Positions 25,252 through 32,485 of a DNA stretch of 64,000 nucleotides are shown here, piece after piece (the stretch's first letter is position 1; each line of letters begins with the position of its first letter). The notes beneath the pieces are model-generated. The model was not told the origin of the DNA. It was given only the letters and a program-made list of their open reading frames with translations, and made no database searches. Origin of the DNA: Azospirillum doebereinerae (GTDB lineage Bacteria > Pseudomonadota > Alphaproteobacteria > Azospirillales > Azospirillaceae); assembly GCF_003989665.1 (NCBI RefSeq), contig NZ_RZIJ01000017.1, positions 1-64,000 of the forward strand. Reading direction: 5' to 3'. A program made the translations under genes and the position numbers.

Positions 25252-25283
25252 CCCTACGTATTTAAGACGTAGGGCCATTTTTT
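25252..25283 (+). terminator. Rho-independent terminator
   Basis: CCCTACGT and ACGTAGGG flank a 7-base loop and are followed by CCATTTTTT. The six T residues make it a convincing terminator for rightward transcription into the AT-rich region. Confidence 0.8.
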
Positions 25284-25327
25284 GGAAGCTTAAATGCCGC
25301 CACTTTTTAGCAACGGGTACTTTATTC

Positions 25328-26005
25328 TCAGCGTCGCCTTCTCACATTCTTCTGCGGCGGAAGTAGCGGATCTCTGTCTAACCCGCTCGGCGGCTCAACG
25401 TAATCCGCGTCAATCCCTTCGTCGCCGATCCCTACTTTGCAAAATTCAATACCCAGAGAGCAACACGTAATGTTCATAACCTTAAAAAGAGCGTCAGGCA
25501 TCCGTGGTCCTGCGATAACTTTGGTTACAGGATTTTCCAAATAATACCATTCGCTATCAGATAATATGCGTATTTCTCTCTCGTATTCCCATTCCTTGTA
25601 CTTTGAGAATAGGATCGTTCTCGCGGCATCATCTTCGCGCTTGACGTCTGCCAAATCGAGATAGGCATAGACACCTCGGTACTCAACAGGCCTGATACTC
25701 CTAGACCCTTCAGGAAGATTCATTTCGATTGCAACACCATCGAAACCACCAGCATAGTGTGACCAAAGCAAATGACAGTCATATGTGCCGCTTAGAGAGC
25801 ATACTTTGTATTTATTCTTTGATTCAACGACACCCTTTACTATCCTCTGCGCTTCGGTTTCTTGATCATGAGAATAACTGTAAGCAAACATTCCTTCCAT
25901 CGGATCGTTTAGATTTTTCCAGTCTGCACAGTAAAGTCGCCGGTTAATGATGATGTCGAATGCAAATGCAATCTGGGCCGCAGCCCTAAATTTGTAAGCC
26001 TTCAA
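25328..26005 (-). CDS. DUF2971 family protein, foreign base composition
   Basis: A 225-residue protein of the DUF2971 type: YKFRAAAQIAFAFDIIINRRLYCADWKNLNDPMEG at the start, then CSLSGTYDCHLLWSHYAGGFDGVAIEM, and FSKYKEWEYEREIRI near residue 150, all family phrases. Its function is unknown; members occur often in defence islands and prophages. The gene and its flanks (about 25,280-26,100) are visibly AT-richer than everything around, which points to recent acquisition from a lower-GC source. It stands alone on the minus strand between terminators. Confidence 0.75.
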   Translation of the reverse strand: MKAYKFRAAAQIAFAFDIIINRRLYCADWKNLNDPMEGMFAYSYSHDQETEAQRIVKGVVESKNKYKVCSLSGTYDCHLLWSHYAGGFDGVAIEMNLPEGSRSIRPVEYRGVYAYLDLADVKREDDAARTILFSKYKEWEYEREIRILSDSEWYYLENPVTKVIAGPRMPDALFKVMNITCCSLGIEFCKVGIGDEGIDADYVEPPSGLDRDPLLPPQKNVRRRR

Positions 26006-26330
26006 TTCTCGGCCTCCTTTTTCTTGATACGGCGTTTCATCCTATCAAAAAAGGCGGCGTAAGTTCAAAAAATTCTAGTTATCGGTAGAGATATACAAAG
26101 CCTGCAATTCATGAGCGCAGCGAGTCGGCCTCTGCCGACGAGTAAACTCCACCCTTCCAATAGAAAAGCCCCCGGCCTTCACCGGGGGCTTTGTGCACCT
26201 GCCGCGCCGCCGCTGTGGGCCGCAGACTGTCGGGGTTGTTGCGATCACTCTCCGACTTGACCGGCGCCGGTAGGAAGCCGACGCATCGCTGGGCGCTCCA
26301 TCATCACAAGCTCCCCGCGTTCCTGGGCTA
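26006..26330. other. Intergenic stretch between DUF2971 and capsid genes
   Basis: It holds the capsid-operon terminator at 26,165-26,192 and a smaller hairpin (GTCGGC, CTCT loop, GCCGAC) at 26,124-26,139. AT-rich near 26,010-26,100. No gene was seen. Confidence 0.6.
26165..26192 (-). terminator. Rho-independent terminator of capsid operon
   Basis: An 11-base stem, AAAGCCCCCGG with its complement around CCTTCA. Read on the minus strand it is followed by TTTTC-type bases, and it lies about 140 bases beyond the capsid stop. Confidence 0.75.
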
Positions 26331-27830
26331 TCAGGGCGCCGGGATGATGCCCGGCACCGTGCAGAACTTGTCCGGCCGGGCGACGGCGATGTCGGCGCGC
26401 AGGAAGGCACGGATCCAGATCTGCATCTTGCTGAAGGCGTCGCCGGCCGCGTTCGTCATCTCGATCACGAGGTTTTCGCGGACCGCCACCAGGAGGTTGG
26501 GGAACTCGCCCACCACGGCAACGCTGGCATTCGTCGATGTGCCACGGGTGAGGTTGTTCGGAACCTGCTTGGTCGGCAGCTTTGCCAGCGCCTTGAAGCT
26601 CTCCGGCGCCATGAGCGGCTGACCGGTGCTGTCCTTCATGCGGTCCAGCGTGCCGGCGGTGCGCGGAGAGAAGATCACCGCGTTCGCCTGCCCGTTGGCC
26701 TCGGCCACCTTCTCGACGGCGATGGAGAAGGGATCGTAGCTGGCCAGCACGTCGCCGTTGGCGGACGCGGTGACGGTCTGGATGCCGGTCGTGTTCACCA
26801 ACCCCTTGGGCTCTTCACCCACGCCCGTGCCGAACAGCGCCACCCGGTCGAGTTCCAGCGCCAGCCCGGCGGCAAGCGCGTTGCGCACCACCGATTCGAC
26901 GTTGGCGGAATCCATGAACAGTTCCCGGCTGAGCTTGACCAGCACCGCCAGGGTGCGGGCCTTCATGTCCACGGGCTCGAACGTCATGGCGCCTTCCGCC
27001 ATGGCGGCGTTCTCGGCCTTCCAGCCGGGGGCCGGGTCGGTCAGAACCCGAGCGATGCGCATGGTCTGGCTGGTCATCGGGATCGTCAGCGCGCCGGCCT
27101 GCAACACACGGGCCTGATTGCGGGCGGCGTCGATCACGTCGGCGGAAAGGATGGTCGGGACCGTGTAGCCGCCATCGGCCAGCACACCCTCGCTCATCGC
27201 GCGGCGCTCCAGCTCGGCGCCGGCCCAATCGCCCGTGACCATGCCCCGGAAGTAGCGTCCAAGGTTCAGTTCGCCGCGCTGGTCGGTTCGGTGGTTGGGC
27301 AGGAAGGCAGAGCGCACCGACTGGCGCAGGGTCAGAGCGCGCACGCTGTCGCCGTCGTTGCCGATGATCCGGCTTGCGGGTTCGGCGCGCTGTTCGTCCG
27401 CCGACACAGCGCCGCCGCTTCCCACCGGGTGCTGCTGGGCGCGCTGTTCGATGGGGTCGCCCTGCGGCGCCTGGGCTGCGGCTGCGGCGCGGCGCGTGTC
27501 CTCCACCACCTGGGCACGGCGAATGTCCTCATCGAGCGTCTTCACGTCCGCCTCCAGCTTGTCGAACTGGCTGCGCGTCTGGTCGGACAACTCGCCCTTG
27601 GTCAGCCGCTCCATCTGGTCGATCAGGCCAGCCCGCTTCAGACGCAACTCGTTCAGGGTGAAGCCGCCCAGCGCGAACGGCAGAAGGTCGAGCAGAGCGC
27701 GCGTGTCGATCGGCGTTCCCTGCATGGTGGCGGCCAGCGCGGCGGCCGGGGTGAAGACGTGTAGGGCGATGGCGCCGGCCAGCGTTACGAACAGGGCCGC
27801 CAGCACCGACGAAGAGAGCCGTGCTTTCAT
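26331..27830 (-). CDS. HK97-fold major capsid protein with signal-peptide-like N-terminus
   Basis: A 499-residue capsid protein. Residues about 55-110 (LNELRLKRAGLIDQMERLTK and following) are the helical delta or scaffold domain of HK97-type capsids; the rest shows the family's shell phrases, such as GGYTVPTILSADVIDAARNQARVLQ, TMRIARVLTDPAPGWKAENA, VALFGTG and the C-terminal FSKMQIWIRAFLRADIAVARPDKFC. The start at 27,830 has AGGAG at proper spacing; an ATG 54 bases upstream lacks one. Residues 1-34 form a basic start, a hydrophobic core (VLAALFVTLAGAIALHVF) and an ALA-type end, exactly like a Sec signal, which no normal capsid has. No protease, portal or terminase gene is nearby. It is unrelated to the gpE-type capsid of the adjacent prophage. 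Confidence 0.88.
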   Translation of the reverse strand: MKARLSSSVLAALFVTLAGAIALHVFTPAAALAATMQGTPIDTRALLDLLPFALGGFTLNELRLKRAGLIDQMERLTKGELSDQTRSQFDKLEADVKTLDEDIRRAQVVEDTRRAAAAAQAPQGDPIEQRAQQHPVGSGGAVSADEQRAEPASRIIGNDGDSVRALTLRQSVRSAFLPNHRTDQRGELNLGRYFRGMVTGDWAGAELERRAMSEGVLADGGYTVPTILSADVIDAARNQARVLQAGALTIPMTSQTMRIARVLTDPAPGWKAENAAMAEGAMTFEPVDMKARTLAVLVKLSRELFMDSANVESVVRNALAAGLALELDRVALFGTGVGEEPKGLVNTTGIQTVTASANGDVLASYDPFSIAVEKVAEANGQANAVIFSPRTAGTLDRMKDSTGQPLMAPESFKALAKLPTKQVPNNLTRGTSTNASVAVVGEFPNLLVAVRENLVIEMTNAAGDAFSKMQIWIRAFLRADIAVARPDKFCTVPGIIPAP

Positions 27831-27834
27831 GTGG

Positions 27835-28353
27835 TCACTCCTGATAGGCGGCGGTTGCCCCGCCGGTTTTAAGCGTGATGGCAAGTTGGTGGATCAAGGC
27901 GCCGTCGAAGGTCAGGTCTTCCCAGACACCCGGCTTACCGGTCGGGACGCAGGGGTTCCGATAGACATGCTCCGTCCCCTGGATGCCAATCCGAGCTTCT
28001 GGCCAAGAACGGCACACACGAACGCAGTCCACGCGGCCAGCAAGGCCAGGGTCGGACAGCACGGCGGTCAAGCCTTCGTGAAAAGTCGCGGCGCCCAGGC
28101 CATCGAGGATGGCGACGGAGGCAAGACCCCAGTAGTCGAGCACGCGAGCGCCCGCATCCACGGCCTTCGAGGCGGCGGCCATGGCGATCAGGATCGTCGC
28201 GGCGTGGTCTGGACCAATGTCCGGCGCATGCAGACCGCGACCGCCTTTGGGAAGCATGGCGCGTTCTCGAAGCTGGCGTGTGCGAACATCCAGGTCCGAT
28301 GCGGGCCAGCCGGCCAAGGTCGTCATCAAGCTTTCGAACTGCCGCGCTCGCAT
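27835..28353 (-). CDS. Small late-operon protein, regulator or TerS-like candidate
   Basis: A 172-residue protein, 4 bases upstream of the capsid start and so co-transcribed. Its N-terminal 70 residues (FESLMTTLAGWPASDLDVRTRQLRERAMLPKGGRG then APDIGPDHAATILIAMAA) look like a DNA-binding winged or helix-turn-helix domain found in alphaproteobacterial prophages and islands. The C-terminal half is a mixed alpha/beta domain. By position it could be a late regulator or a small terminase that redirects packaging. Neither is proven. GAGG precedes the start. Confidence 0.5.
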   Translation of the reverse strand: MRARQFESLMTTLAGWPASDLDVRTRQLRERAMLPKGGRGLHAPDIGPDHAATILIAMAAASKAVDAGARVLDYWGLASVAILDGLGAATFHEGLTAVLSDPGLAGRVDCVRVCRSWPEARIGIQGTEHVYRNPCVPTGKPGVWEDLTFDGALIHQLAITLKTGGATAAYQE

Positions 28354-28378
28354 CGAGCCACCTCATTTGTAGAATATA

Positions 28379-28405
28379 CGAATGAATGCACGATAGCCTC
28401 ATTCG
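28379..28405 (-). promoter_or_regulatory. Candidate operator of the capsid operon
   Basis: CGAATGA and TCATTCG form a perfect 7-base inverted repeat with a 13-base spacer, 26-52 bases upstream of the 172-residue gene's start codon. The place is right for control of the capsid operon. Confidence 0.4.
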
Positions 28406-28433
28406 GAGAAACTGCAATAGAGAAGTTGCGGTA

Positions 28434-28615
28434 GTGCGCAGGCTGGGGAAAGTGCGCACCCGGTGCGCACTGCGCACTTGCTGGACGGTTAGCAGGGGTT
28501 AACAAGAGCCCAGCGGCCAGCCCTTTGAATTTGAGCGAAAAAGTGCCGCTTTGGCCCTGCAAAACTCAGCATTTGTTAGCAGCCTAGCTGCGCGGCGCGG
28601 GAGCAAAGTGCGCAC
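28434..28615. repeat. GTGCGCAC palindromic repeat cluster
   Basis: The 8-base palindrome GTGCGCAC occurs at 28,452-28,459, 28,463-28,470 and 28,608-28,615, with partial copies at 28,434-28,440 and 28,471-28,477. Two copies share the longer AAAGTGCGCACC. The cluster lies in the 370-base gap between the replication gene and the capsid operon. It may be a set of protein-binding sites for late control, replication or packaging. No gene was seen in 28,354-28,723. Confidence 0.55.
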
Positions 28616-28723
28616 CTCAAATCGCTGGAGGGGAAAAAATCTGCGCGTGAGAGGGGCTGCGGTCCCGGCCGAGGACGATCCCCAGACTTTCGACCACCCC
28701 TCCCTTTGATCGACGATAGGCCA

Positions 28724-29884
28724 TCAGGCGCCTCGCTCGCGGTTCCGGCGCAACCCCTCGCAAGCGCTGATACTCGTCGGCGCCAAGTCCGTCACACGGC
28801 AGATGGCGCCGCCGCCATGGTCCCACGCAACGCGAACCCGCCCGGCACCCTCGATGCGCGTCACCTTGCCCGCCCAATTCCGTTTCGTCCGAGCCTCCTC
28901 CACACGATCGCGGACAATGAACGGCTCGTCAGGCGTGCGCGTGATCGCAGGCGCCGCAACAGCCTGGGGCGCTAGCCCCCGGCCGGATGCTGGCTGTGTG
29001 GCCTTGCGGGTCGTCTTCGCCACCTTCCGCTTTGCCTTCTCGGGACGGGCTGCCGCTTTGACCTTGGGCGCCGTGCTGGCCTTGGTGGCAGATTTCGGCG
29101 TGGGTGGTTCCTTGGGCTTCGGGGCTTCTGGCTTTTCCAGCCAGCGCTCCTCATCCAGCCAGTTGCAAGGAAGCTTGATCCACTGCGTGTCGGGAAGGTG
29201 CGCTTTGGCCTTGGTGTACTGGGTCATTGCGGCAATGAGGATATCCGCCGATACACCGTCTTGGGCCAGAGCCTTTGCATAAGCGGTCTTTGCTTTTGCT
29301 CGGCCCTCTTGCTTGCGGCACACCGCCCAGAATTCATCGAAGCGATCTGGCTCGCCAGCAGGCGCCCCGATCTCCCGCTCGTTGCGGTCGGCCGGAGCAC
29401 CAGCGGAGGCCGCCGCATAAGGCGGGGATCCCTCTTCTTCTCCCTCTGGGAACCCTCCGGGAGAAGAACCGGGATGGTGTAGCATGGGTGCTACTGGTCC
29501 GTTGCACCCATGCGACTGGTCCGCCGCATTTATGCAACCGGTCGCATCCAAGCTACCGGTTGCGTGGGTGCTACTGGTCGGGGCGGTGTAGTGGAGGTTG
29601 GGCCGGTAGACATTGGCCGTGCGCTCCCCGCCACGATCTGCACCGCCACGGAGCGTCACGGGCAGGATGCCGAGCTTCTCAAGCTGGGCCAAGGCTCGGA
29701 TAACTGTCCCACGATGTACGCCGCTCCGCTCGGCCAAGCGCGCGTGCCCGATCCGTGCGAGACCCGTCTTGTTGTCGATGCAGGCCACGACATGGAGGAG
29801 CACTTTCACCTCGGTCCCGGTCAGCGTGCCGCCGGTCCCCGCTGCCAGGAGGAAATCCAGCTTGTCACTCGACAGGATGGCCAC
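28724..29884 (-). CDS. Lambda-O-like replication initiator with internal origin
   Basis: A 386-residue protein. Residues about 1-95 are a winged helix-turn-helix domain (LTGTEVKVLLHVVACIDNKTG, RLAERSGVHRGTVIRALAQLEKLGIL). Residues about 100-135 are a low-complexity linker encoded by five iterons. Residues about 190-260 carry FDEFWAVCRKQEGRAKAKTAY and LPCNWLDEERW, a pattern common at the C-terminus of phage initiators and helicase loaders. A Lys/Ala/Pro-rich stretch follows, then a small KOW-like end (WAGKVTRIEGAGRVRVAWDHGG). The GTG at 29,884 was chosen since GGAGGAGG lies just upstream. It overlaps the upstream gene by 20 bases. Confidence 0.7.
   Translation of the reverse strand: MAILSSDKLDFLLAAGTGGTLTGTEVKVLLHVVACIDNKTGLARIGHARLAERSGVHRGTVIRALAQLEKLGILPVTLRGGADRGGERTANVYRPNLHYTAPTSSTHATGSLDATGCINAADQSHGCNGPVAPMLHHPGSSPGGFPEGEEEGSPPYAAASAGAPADRNEREIGAPAGEPDRFDEFWAVCRKQEGRAKAKTAYAKALAQDGVSADILIAAMTQYTKAKAHLPDTQWIKLPCNWLDEERWLEKPEAPKPKEPPTPKSATKASTAPKVKAAARPEKAKRKVAKTTRKATQPASGRGLAPQAVAAPAITRTPDEPFIVRDRVEEARTKRNWAGKVTRIEGAGRVRVAWDHGGGAICRVTDLAPTSISACEGLRRNRERGA
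29482..29579 (-). repeat. Five 18-bp iterons inside the replication gene, candidate origin
   Basis: Read on the minus strand the units fit GACCRGTNGCANNNRYGC, with one looser copy. They lie at 29,562-29,579, 29,544-29,561, 29,526-29,543, 29,504-29,521 and 29,482-29,499. The first three are directly adjacent and the last two are set off by 4-base gaps. They encode the linker between the initiator's DNA-binding and C-terminal domains. Lambdoid phages place their origin iterons in the same part of gene O. A pyrimidine tract (29,431-29,447) lies about 35 bases further downstream in the gene. Confidence 0.75.
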
Positions 29885-30209
29885 GGGCGTCCTCCTCCCA
29901 CAGCCGATAGCCAAGCGCCGAGAAAGCCGCGCGCCGCTTCAGCAGCTTCCGCCGGTCCACCTTGCGCTCGCACGCGAAGACGAGGGGCACCTTCAGCCTG
30001 ATGTAGGCCGTCAGGTGCGGATCATTCAGCGCGACCAGGGCGCACCCGCCGTCCACCATGAACGTGGCGGACAGGCACGGCGCGGCCATGGCTTCCGCCG
30101 GAGGCTGGTCGCCGGGGATGGCCCAGACCAAATAGGGTCGGCCGGCGCTGACGAAGGTCGCGATGCGCGCCGCCAGGATGGGCGCGGCACGTGGATTCGT
30201 GGTCATCAT
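29865..30209 (-). CDS. Hypothetical protein, 114 residues
   Basis: A small mixed alpha/beta protein (RAAPILAARIATFVSAGRPYLV, LSATFMVDGGCALVALNDPHL, then a basic RKVDRRKLLKRRAAFSALGYRLW). It lies between the AlpA-like gene and the replication gene, overlapping the first by 4 bases and the second by 20, so the three are surely one operon. No family is recognised. Genes at this site in related islands are often accessory replication or regulatory factors. Confidence 0.6.
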   Translation of the reverse strand: MMTTNPRAAPILAARIATFVSAGRPYLVWAIPGDQPPAEAMAAPCLSATFMVDGGCALVALNDPHLTAYIRLKVPLVFACERKVDRRKLLKRRAAFSALGYRLWEEDARGHPVE

Positions 30210-30433
30210 CGAACCCCGGTCCGACGGGCTTTCGGGTTCCGCTGGGTTTCCTTTTCGGCAATCCAGCGCTTGACGGAGGGGACGCTGAAGTAAATACGTC
30301 CACCAATCCGAACAAATGGTAAGCCATTCGGCTCATTCACCCGACGTGCAATTGTGCGCGTAGAGCATTTAAGCTCAAGAGCGAGCGCTTCAATGCTGAC
30401 ATAATCATGGAGGATACCCCCGGTGGCTTCCAT
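30206..30433 (-). CDS. AlpA-like regulator/excisionase (right)
   Basis: A 75-residue MerR-fold helix-turn-helix protein: VSIEALALELKCSTRTIARRVNE is the helix-turn-helix, PNGLPFVRIGGRIYFSVPSVKRWIAEKE the wing and last helix. In P4-like and PICI satellites AlpA switches on the replication operon and excision. Here it is the first gene of the operon with the replication initiator and is preceded by two palindromic sites. Confidence 0.8.
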   Translation of the reverse strand: MEATGGILHDYVSIEALALELKCSTRTIARRVNEPNGLPFVRIGGRIYFSVPSVKRWIAEKETQRNPKARRTGVR

Positions 30434-30509
30434 TTTGTTTGTCTCCAGTCGATATGTATCTTCTGGCAGACACTTTCAGCCAAGTAAGAAATTGGTGCAA
30501 CGAGGCACT

Positions 30510-30553
30510 TTATTCAGTGAATAAGAAAACCAATGCCAAAATTCAGTGATTAA
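30510..30553 (-). promoter_or_regulatory. Two candidate operators upstream of alpA-like gene
   Basis: TTATTCAGTGAATAA at 30,510-30,524 is a perfect 7-base palindrome around one base. ATTCAGTGATTAA at 30,541-30,553 is an imperfect second copy, 29 bases away centre to centre. They lie in an AT-rich 129-base gap, 77-120 bases before the AlpA-like start, where a repressor or inducer would act. Confidence 0.5.
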
Positions 30554-30562
30554 ATGGAACGC

Positions 30563-30916
30563 TTACCCTGTATTTCGGGCAGGCCGGATTGCAGCAGGCA
30601 AAATACGATAATAGGCTCGACGGACTTGCGCGGCAGTTCTTCTTCTTTCCGCTGCAGTCTCACTTGATTCCCTCGCGACATCGGCGAAAACTTGGCGCGT
30701 GCTTCCCTCTGACAGCATGATCCGAAGCGCCGCAGCCTCTGCCTCCTTCGCGCGGCGTGCTTTCTCCGGCTCTGGTAGCGGCGGGCGCCCCCGTCCGCGT
30801 CCAATAAGCCCGTGCGCTTCCATGGCCTCGATAGCCCCGCGAAAGCGCGCATCGCCGGTCTCGTCAAGCAGACGCTGGAGTTCCGCCCGAACCTGCCCCT
30901 TGCTGATCCGGCTCAT
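30563..30916 (-). CDS. Hypothetical basic protein, 117 residues
   Basis: An Arg/Ala/Glu-rich helical protein: SKGQVRAELQRLLDETGDARFRGAIEAMEAHGLIGRGRGRP then PEPEKARRAKEAEAAALRIML. Its start overlaps the integrase stop (ATGA at 30,913-30,916), so it is translated with the integrase. The GRGRGRP motif resembles an AT-hook. It might bind DNA and aid recombination. Not recognised as a family. Confidence 0.55.
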   Translation of the reverse strand: MSRISKGQVRAELQRLLDETGDARFRGAIEAMEAHGLIGRGRGRPPLPEPEKARRAKEAEAAALRIMLSEGSTRQVFADVARESSETAAERRRTAAQVRRAYYRILPAAIRPARNTG

Positions 30917-32298
30917 AACGCACCCCGCTTCAAAGGAACCACGTTGGTGCCGGATCCGACCGATGCGCTGCTCACCAGGGCGCCCACACGCTCGGCCGCA
31001 GCCCGCAACGGATCATCGAACAGATGGGCATACCGCTGGGTGGTGGACGCCTGGGTGTGGCCGAGCAACGCGCCGATCAGCGGTAGCGACGCGCCCGAAC
31101 TGACGAGGATGGACGCGAAGGTGTGGCGTAGGTCATGCACTCGGACGTCGGTCAGCCCCGGCGGCAGCTTCACCTTTTGTACCGCGGCCAGCTTGACCAC
31201 CTCCGCGTAGCTCGGCATCCGCGGCGCGGCGTCGGCCCCCGCCGCCCGCTCGGCTGCCGCGACCAGTTCGGCCACCAGCCGGCCAGGCGCCGTGTCTGGC
31301 GCCGCCGCCCACATGGCGACGGTCGCGCGCTGTGTCACAGACGCCCAGCTCTTCTTGATCTCCGATTGGGGGCCTTCACCTGTTGGGCTGGGGAACAGGA
31401 ATTCGCTGGGGGCCTTTTTGTCCTCTGCGGCTTTCCTTTCGGCCTCGCCCAGCATCGCGGACAGCAACGCCAGAGACGGAGCGGACAACGGGGCGCGATG
31501 CTCCTTCCGCTGCTTGGTGTGTGCCGACGGCTTCACCCACACTCCGGCCTTGAGGTCGAACATGCTCCAGGTCGCGGCCAGAACCTCGGTGCGACGAGCA
31601 CCGGTCAGCATGAGGAGGCGGATAGCGTTTGCACTGGCTGGCTCCGGATGGGAAGCCAATGCATCAAGAAGAAACGCGATCTCTTCCGTCGAGAGATACC
31701 GGGCGCGCTTGTTCTCGTTGTTCCGTTCGATGCCTTGTGCAGGGTTATCGGTCCTGACTTCCAACTTAATCGACCAACTAAAAAGCTTTGAAAGCACGGC
31801 GACAACGCGATTGGCCTGAATTGGTGTACGCTTGCTTACCTCTCTGTGGATAGCATCAATATCGGCGTGCTTTATTTCTTCTACTTTCCTGTTGCCGATT
31901 TTCGGAATGACGATATTATCAAATATCAAAGTGTATTGCTGAACGGTGCCTGGGCGCTTTCTCGGCAGATAGTCTTCTTTGAATTGTTGAACCAACTCGG
32001 CGACGGTTGGTGCGGCGCGGTGGGCCTCGCGCTCAGCCAGCGGATCCTCGCCACGGTCGATCCGCTGCTTAAGGGACTTCGCCTCATCCCGCGCGGCGGC
32101 AACGGACCAATCGGGGAAGGAGCCTATGGTGATTCGACGCTCCCGGCCGGCTGTCCGGTAGTTCAGGACGAACGCTTTAGCGCCCGCCGCCGTCACCCGA
32201 ACACCAAAACCTTTCACTTCCGAATCGTAGGCTACGCGGTTGCCGCTGGCCGGGGAGGGAAGGGCCTTCACTGTTCGATCGCTGAGCTTGTCCGCCAT
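30913..32298 (-). CDS. int: Tyrosine integrase of the satellite-like element
   Basis: A 461-residue integrase. Residues 1 to about 90 are the DUF4102-type arm-binding domain (LSDRTVKALPSPASGNRVAYDSEVKGFGVRV), about 95-180 the core-binding domain, and the rest the catalytic domain with Arg235 (LTGARRTEV), His388 and Arg391 (VHDLRHTFAS), His414 (LLGHTQ) and Tyr423 (TTQRYAH). About 55 extra residues lie between SWASV (about 320) and the HDLRH box. The start was set at MADKLS, 32,298; an open frame extends 40 residues further without support. It lies next to attachment core 2 and should act on the tRNA site. Confidence 0.92.
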   Translation of the reverse strand: MADKLSDRTVKALPSPASGNRVAYDSEVKGFGVRVTAAGAKAFVLNYRTAGRERRITIGSFPDWSVAAARDEAKSLKQRIDRGEDPLAEREAHRAAPTVAELVQQFKEDYLPRKRPGTVQQYTLIFDNIVIPKIGNRKVEEIKHADIDAIHREVSKRTPIQANRVVAVLSKLFSWSIKLEVRTDNPAQGIERNNENKRARYLSTEEIAFLLDALASHPEPASANAIRLLMLTGARRTEVLAATWSMFDLKAGVWVKPSAHTKQRKEHRAPLSAPSLALLSAMLGEAERKAAEDKKAPSEFLFPSPTGEGPQSEIKKSWASVTQRATVAMWAAAPDTAPGRLVAELVAAAERAAGADAAPRMPSYAEVVKLAAVQKVKLPPGLTDVRVHDLRHTFASILVSSGASLPLIGALLGHTQASTTQRYAHLFDDPLRAAAERVGALVSSASVGSGTNVVPLKRGAL

Positions 32299-32485
32299 AT
32301 CAAAGGGTCCTTGCCCGTTCTTCCGTGTCCGCATTGTGTCCGTACATGACGCGGCTTTAGTTGACGGAGTGTGGCACCCGTTGTCATTTTCGGTCAACAG
32401 AATATCAAGGGATAGCAACGCTTATATCCCGCCTTCGGCTGCGGACACAGAGTTTTCAAGGCGTTGAGTGGTGCTGTCGGAAAGG

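Noticed and set aside
26331..27830. Encapsulin rather than phage capsid
   Set aside because: The delta-like scaffold domain and the phage-type C-terminus fit a phage capsid, and no cargo enzyme gene is adjacent. The option remains weakly open because the gene stands alone.
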